DNA of 7,797 bases from Treponema sp. GTDB taxonomy: Bacteria; Spirochaetota; Spirochaetia; Treponematales; Breznakiellaceae. The notes under the pieces were generated by a model that made no database searches, was not told where the DNA came from, and was given only the letters and a program-made list of their open reading frames with translations. Numbering within the stretch: the first letter of the stretch is position 1; each line of letters starts with the position of its first letter. Below, in pieces: positions 5,891-7,797 of this stretch. The position numbers and the translations under genes are program-made. The stretch lies in NCBI GenBank assembly GCA_031274565.1, contig JAISPY010000189.1, forward strand, positions 1-7,797, written 5' to 3'.

Positions 5891-7154
5891 AAGCCCGGTA
5901 TTTCTCCGGGTCGCTTCTAAAGGCCACAATAGGAGCGGAAGCATCTTCCCGGGCTTTTTCCAGGGCCTGGTTTGCTTCCAGGATGAGCCGTTCCGCATTG
6001 ATGAACCTGCCCGCCCGGGAACTCAGGCCGATATACAGATTGGCTTGATTCCGGGTGAATTGGGGGTATTTGCCTAAGACAAGTTTGTGGAATTCCCCGG
6101 ATTTGGCAAGGCCCTGATCCAGATTGACCTCCGATAGGATCAGGGCGATGCGGTTGGTTCCTTTTTCAAAGATCTGGTCTGGGAGCATGAAAAACCGTAT
6201 CACCTCATCGATAATCAAAGGGTATAGATTCTTCGCATGTACCGTATCCTCCAGTTCTATGATCATACATACCACATCCTGTTCAAAAAAAGCGCTCCGG
6301 TGCAGCTCTGAGGCAAGCCGATCCCGGATAGCGGATTCTTCACCGATACGCTTCTCCCCAAGCCCCTGAACCGCTCCTTTCGCGGAGGGCGAAGGGGCAG
6401 CGCCCTTGGTTTTCGGACCTCCCTTGGCGGGGGGGGGCAAGGGGGTACTCTTTTCCGGGGTTTCCCCAGGCGTATCAGTATCAGGGGCAGGGTTTTTGCT
6501 GTGCTGGACCGACTCGCTCGGATAGGAGGATTGCACTGAAGGAGGAGGGTACGGGGATTGCACCTGGAAGAATTGCAGCAGCAACGTAAGGCAGGCTATA
6601 CCAAAAGCCGCGCCAATGACGAAGAGGGTATGTTTTAAGATGGTGATACACTGGGCATAATCAAGGGTGCTGTAGACCGCACTGAGGTATACGTTCCGCA
6701 TGGTATTAATCGATAACCCTTCTTTAAAAGGCTCTTTTGATAGGCCGAATTGCTGCTTGAAATGAGGTACATCACCGGTCCAGTTCACCGTCTCCCCTTT
6801 AAGCCGCTCAAAGGCGTAATTTCCGATAGGGGCGACCAGAATCACCCCTTGCAGGGTTTTTGAGGAACTCAGGGCGTCCAGTACCGAGGCTTTGAAGAGT
6901 TCACTCATAAACCCTTGGGATCCTGCGGATGCGGAAACATCGGCGAGACCGAAGAATTCGGTTTCCGCCAGGGTTCGGCGCTCCCTGATACCGGTATACA
7001 TGCGAAATCCCGCGAATCCGACGGCCGCTATATAGATACCGATACATACCCAGGCTATGATATGGGGCGGTATAAGCAGGTTAGCCCATGCTTTGGGCCT
7101 TGATCTATTAATCGAACTATTAATCGAACTCGATGCAGCATGATTTTTCCACAT
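5859..7154 (-). CDS. Two-TM membrane protein with degenerate GGDEF-like C-terminal domain
   Basis: A 431-residue protein. The order is a short cytoplasmic N-terminus with basic residues, TM1 (about 31-50), an extracytoplasmic domain (51-173), TM2 (176-196), a Pro/Ser/Lys-rich linker (198-270) and a cytoplasmic domain (275-431). The last domain follows the GGDEF (diguanylate cyclase) fold pattern: CMIIELED (296-303), then GTNRIALILSEVNLDQGLA (332-350) where GGDEFALLLP..DLEGAL is expected, then LYIGLSSR (373-380) and AERLILEANQALEKAR (387-402). The GGDEF signature is replaced by GTNRI, so no cyclase activity is expected; a sensing or scaffold role is possible. The ATG has only a weak purine signal upstream (AGG), but TM1 makes it the sensible start. 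Nine C on the coding strand fall in the linker. It stands alone, convergent with the ABC operon. Confidence 0.75.
   Translation of the reverse strand: MWKNHAASSSINSSINRSRPKAWANLLIPPHIIAWVCIGIYIAAVGFAGFRMYTGIRERRTLAETEFFGLADVSASAGSQGFMSELFKASVLDALSSSKTLQGVILVAPIGNYAFERLKGETVNWTGDVPHFKQQFGLSKEPFKEGLSINTMRNVYLSAVYSTLDYAQCITILKHTLFVIGAAFGIACLTLLLQFFQVQSPYPPPSVQSSYPSESVQHSKNPAPDTDTPGETPEKSTPLPPPAKGGPKTKGAAPSPSAKGAVQGLGEKRIGEESAIRDRLASELHRSAFFEQDVVCMIIELEDTVHAKNLYPLIIDEVIRFFMLPDQIFEKGTNRIALILSEVNLDQGLAKSGEFHKLVLGKYPQFTRNQANLYIGLSSRAGRFINAERLILEANQALEKAREDASAPIVAFRSDPEKYRAFIAAQNTKQS
5893..5911. terminator. Short GC hairpin after the operon, weak terminator candidate
   Basis: CCCGG (5894-5898) pairs with CCGGG (5906-5910) around a 7-base loop, three bases after the DUF4340 stop and inside the convergent coding region. 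The run after it (TCGCTTCT) is only partly T-rich. It is the only hairpin I found at the operon end, so it may terminate the plus-strand transcript, but the case is weak. Confidence 0.25.
6429..6437 (-). repeat. C9 homopolymer in the linker of the GGDEF-like protein
   Basis: Nine G on the plus strand are nine C on the coding strand, at residues 240-242 (PPP) in the proline-rich linker. Slippage would separate the sensor and membrane half from the cytoplasmic domain. Variation is inference. Confidence 0.65.
7107..7130 (-). repeat. 12-bp tandem duplication, in frame
   Basis: ATTAATCGAACT occurs twice in tandem (7107-7118 and 7119-7130). It encodes the doubled INSS/SSIN stretch at about residues 8-16 of the membrane protein's cytoplasmic N-terminus. 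It keeps the frame and is likely a recent slippage product. Confidence 0.85.
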
Positions 7155-7268
7155 ACGCCTATTATCGGTTAAGATGTAATTACTTTTAGACTGACTGCAG
7201 CAATTTTACATGTAACCCTAACTATGGATTTTCGGAGCATTTTCAGGGTACTTTTTCCCCATATAGTA

Positions 7269-7305
7269 GAGCTGATTCCCCAATCTGCCATTTTGGAACT
7301 GCCTC
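7269..7305. repeat. Dispersed hairpin repeat, copy 2
   Basis: It matches copy 1 (530-566) at 34 of 37 positions in the same orientation, with the last 24 bases (7282-7305) identical. Two C-for-A changes at 7280-7281 weaken the hairpin stem. Its right end coincides with the point where the microcompartment-gene similarity stops (7305/7306), so it probably marks an insertion or recombination junction. Confidence 0.7.
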
Positions 7306-7480
7306 ACATAGGAATCAATAAGAAAAGTTTCGCCCGCGGCGGTCCCCCGTTTTACCGAAGCCTCCACGTCGGCGACTGCGCTGCTCACCATGGTGATACT
7401 TACCCGGACAGATGGGCGCCGTGTAGATAAGTTCAAGCTCCGCAACAGGCCCCCCCTGCCGCCTTGCTCCGCAGGTCATC
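7306..7480 (-). pseudogene. Decayed fragment of a BMC shell protein gene (PduT/BMC-T type)
   Basis: Read on the minus strand, three frames join into one BMC-domain stretch: DDLRSKAAGG (from 7480), then VAELELIYTAPICPGKY, then MVSSAVADVEASVKRGTA followed by AGETFLIDSYV, ending at 7305-7307. PduT-type tandem-BMC shell proteins have, in their first domain, an ICPGK(F/Y) motif with the Fe-S-binding Cys, then a (G)xVxxVxxxV..G helix region and an (L)(V/I)DS.V strand; order and spacing match without gaps here. The Cys codon is at 7408-7410. One extra G in the seven-base run at 7450-7456 and loss of two bases near 7392-7398 (TATATC expected, TATC seen) would explain the frame changes. Only about 60 of the family's roughly 180 residues remain. 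A coding role is unlikely. Confidence 0.7.
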
Positions 7481-7509
7481 TTGCCAATCCACGTATAACC
7501 CCGTATATT
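7481..7509 (+). promoter_or_regulatory. Sigma70-type promoter of the Rpn-family gene
   Basis: TTGCCA (7481-7486) and TATATT (7504-7509) are separated by exactly 17 bp, each one base from consensus. Transcription would start near 7516, giving a leader of about 22 bases. The -35 box begins where the microcompartment-gene similarity ends. Confidence 0.6.
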
Positions 7510-7537
7510 TAAAAACACGAAGTGGTAAGGAAGCCCT

Positions 7538-7797
7538 ATGGGAGCCAACAGCCGGTACAAAGACAGCGTCTTTTCTCTGCTTTTCGCCCGTCCCGATGTC
7601 CTTAGGGAACTGTACAGTGCCATCGCGGGTATCCCCCTAGACCCGGACATCCCCATCGAGATAAACACCCTCCAAGACGCCGTCTTCAAAGGGAAAATCA
7701 ACGATATTTCCTTCTCGATAGGCACGAGGCTGGTGGTACTCATCGAACATCAGTCCACTATCAACCCGAACATGCCGGTTAGACTGCTCATGTACAT
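7538..7797 (+). CDS. Rpn family recombination-promoting nuclease / PD-(D/E)XK putative transposase, N-terminal part
   Basis: The window ends 86 codons into this gene; family members are usually about 300 residues. The start MGANSRYKDSVFSLLF, then ARPDVLRELY and the block KINDISFSIG...VVLIEHQSTINPNMPVRLLMY (from about residue 53), is the N-terminal PD-(D/E)XK nuclease domain of the Rpn/YhgA-like group. The likely metal-binding residues D56 and E70-x-Q72 are all present. Rpn proteins are DNA endonucleases that promote recA-independent recombination; this family is strongly expanded in termite-gut treponemes. AAGGA (7527-7531) lies six bases before the ATG. A promoter lies just upstream. The visible part is intact, and its context beside a truncated gene fits a mobile or recombination-prone site. 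Confidence 0.88.
   Translation, partial: MGANSRYKDSVFSLLFARPDVLRELYSAIAGIPLDPDIPIEINTLQDAVFKGKINDISFSIGTRLVVLIEHQSTINPNMPVRLLMY

Noticed and set aside
5363..5998. Minus-strand frame opposite the DUF4340 gene and the convergent gene's end
   Set aside because: It overlaps two well-supported genes in other frames and shows no domain.
7206..7217. TTACATGTAA palindrome upstream of the minus-strand membrane protein gene
   Set aside because: A 10-bp palindrome alone is weak evidence for an operator, and no clear promoter could be placed relative to it.
7224..7430. 68-codon plus-strand frame over repeat copy 2
   Set aside because: It reads antisense to the BMC relic and across the repeat, with no recognisable domain and no ribosome binding site.
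7315..7743. 142-codon minus-strand frame at the right end
   Set aside because: It runs antisense to the Rpn gene and then through one frame of the BMC relic; only the relic part is meaningful.

Overview
The window reads like chromosomal DNA of a spirochaete, most likely a Treponema of the termite-gut type. The pointers are the Rpn-type nuclease at the right edge (a very abundant family in those genomes), the GldA/F/G-like ABC operon with a DUF4340 gene, and a two-TM membrane protein with a degenerate GGDEF-like domain. This is inference from protein style, not from a marker gene. I see no rRNA, tRNA, CRISPR array or complete insertion sequence.

Layout. (1) 22-465 (+): a MarR-family regulator. 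(2) 466-649: a short noncoding stretch with a dispersed hairpin repeat (530-566) and a segment resembling part of a cobalamin riboswitch (about 595-641). (3) 650-1180 (+): an FtsB/DivIC-family septum protein with an extra C-terminal TM and basic tail. (4) 1181-1621: 441 bp without a convincing gene, holding a 209-bp imperfect palindromic element (1330-1538) and a good sigma70-type promoter (1557-1585). (5) 1622-5890 (+): a tightly packed four-gene operon of ABC ATPase, ABC-2 permease, GldG-like auxiliary protein and DUF4340 protein, with ATGA or short overlaps or a 3-bp gap. (6) 5859-7154 (-): a convergent membrane protein whose 3' end overlaps the operon by 32 bp. (7) 7155-7537: a mosaic holding a second copy of the hairpin repeat (7269-7305), a decayed fragment of a bacterial microcompartment shell gene of PduT/BMC-T type (7306-7480, minus strand), and a promoter (7481-7509). 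(8) 7538 to the right edge (+): the N-terminal part of an Rpn/PD-(D/E)XK nuclease family protein.

How it fits together. The ABC operon probably makes one envelope complex: the ATPase drives the permease, and the two membrane-anchored proteins with large extracytoplasmic domains work with it. The substrate is unknown; in Bacteroidota the related Gld proteins are linked to gliding, which treponemes do not do. The FtsB-like protein and the GGDEF-like membrane protein are separate units.

The most interesting part is the right end. There the remains of a microcompartment shell gene, with two inferred frameshifts, are cut on one side exactly where a repeat copy begins and on the other where the Rpn promoter begins. 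This suggests that a microcompartment locus once lay here or nearby and was broken up by repeats and mobile-type genes.
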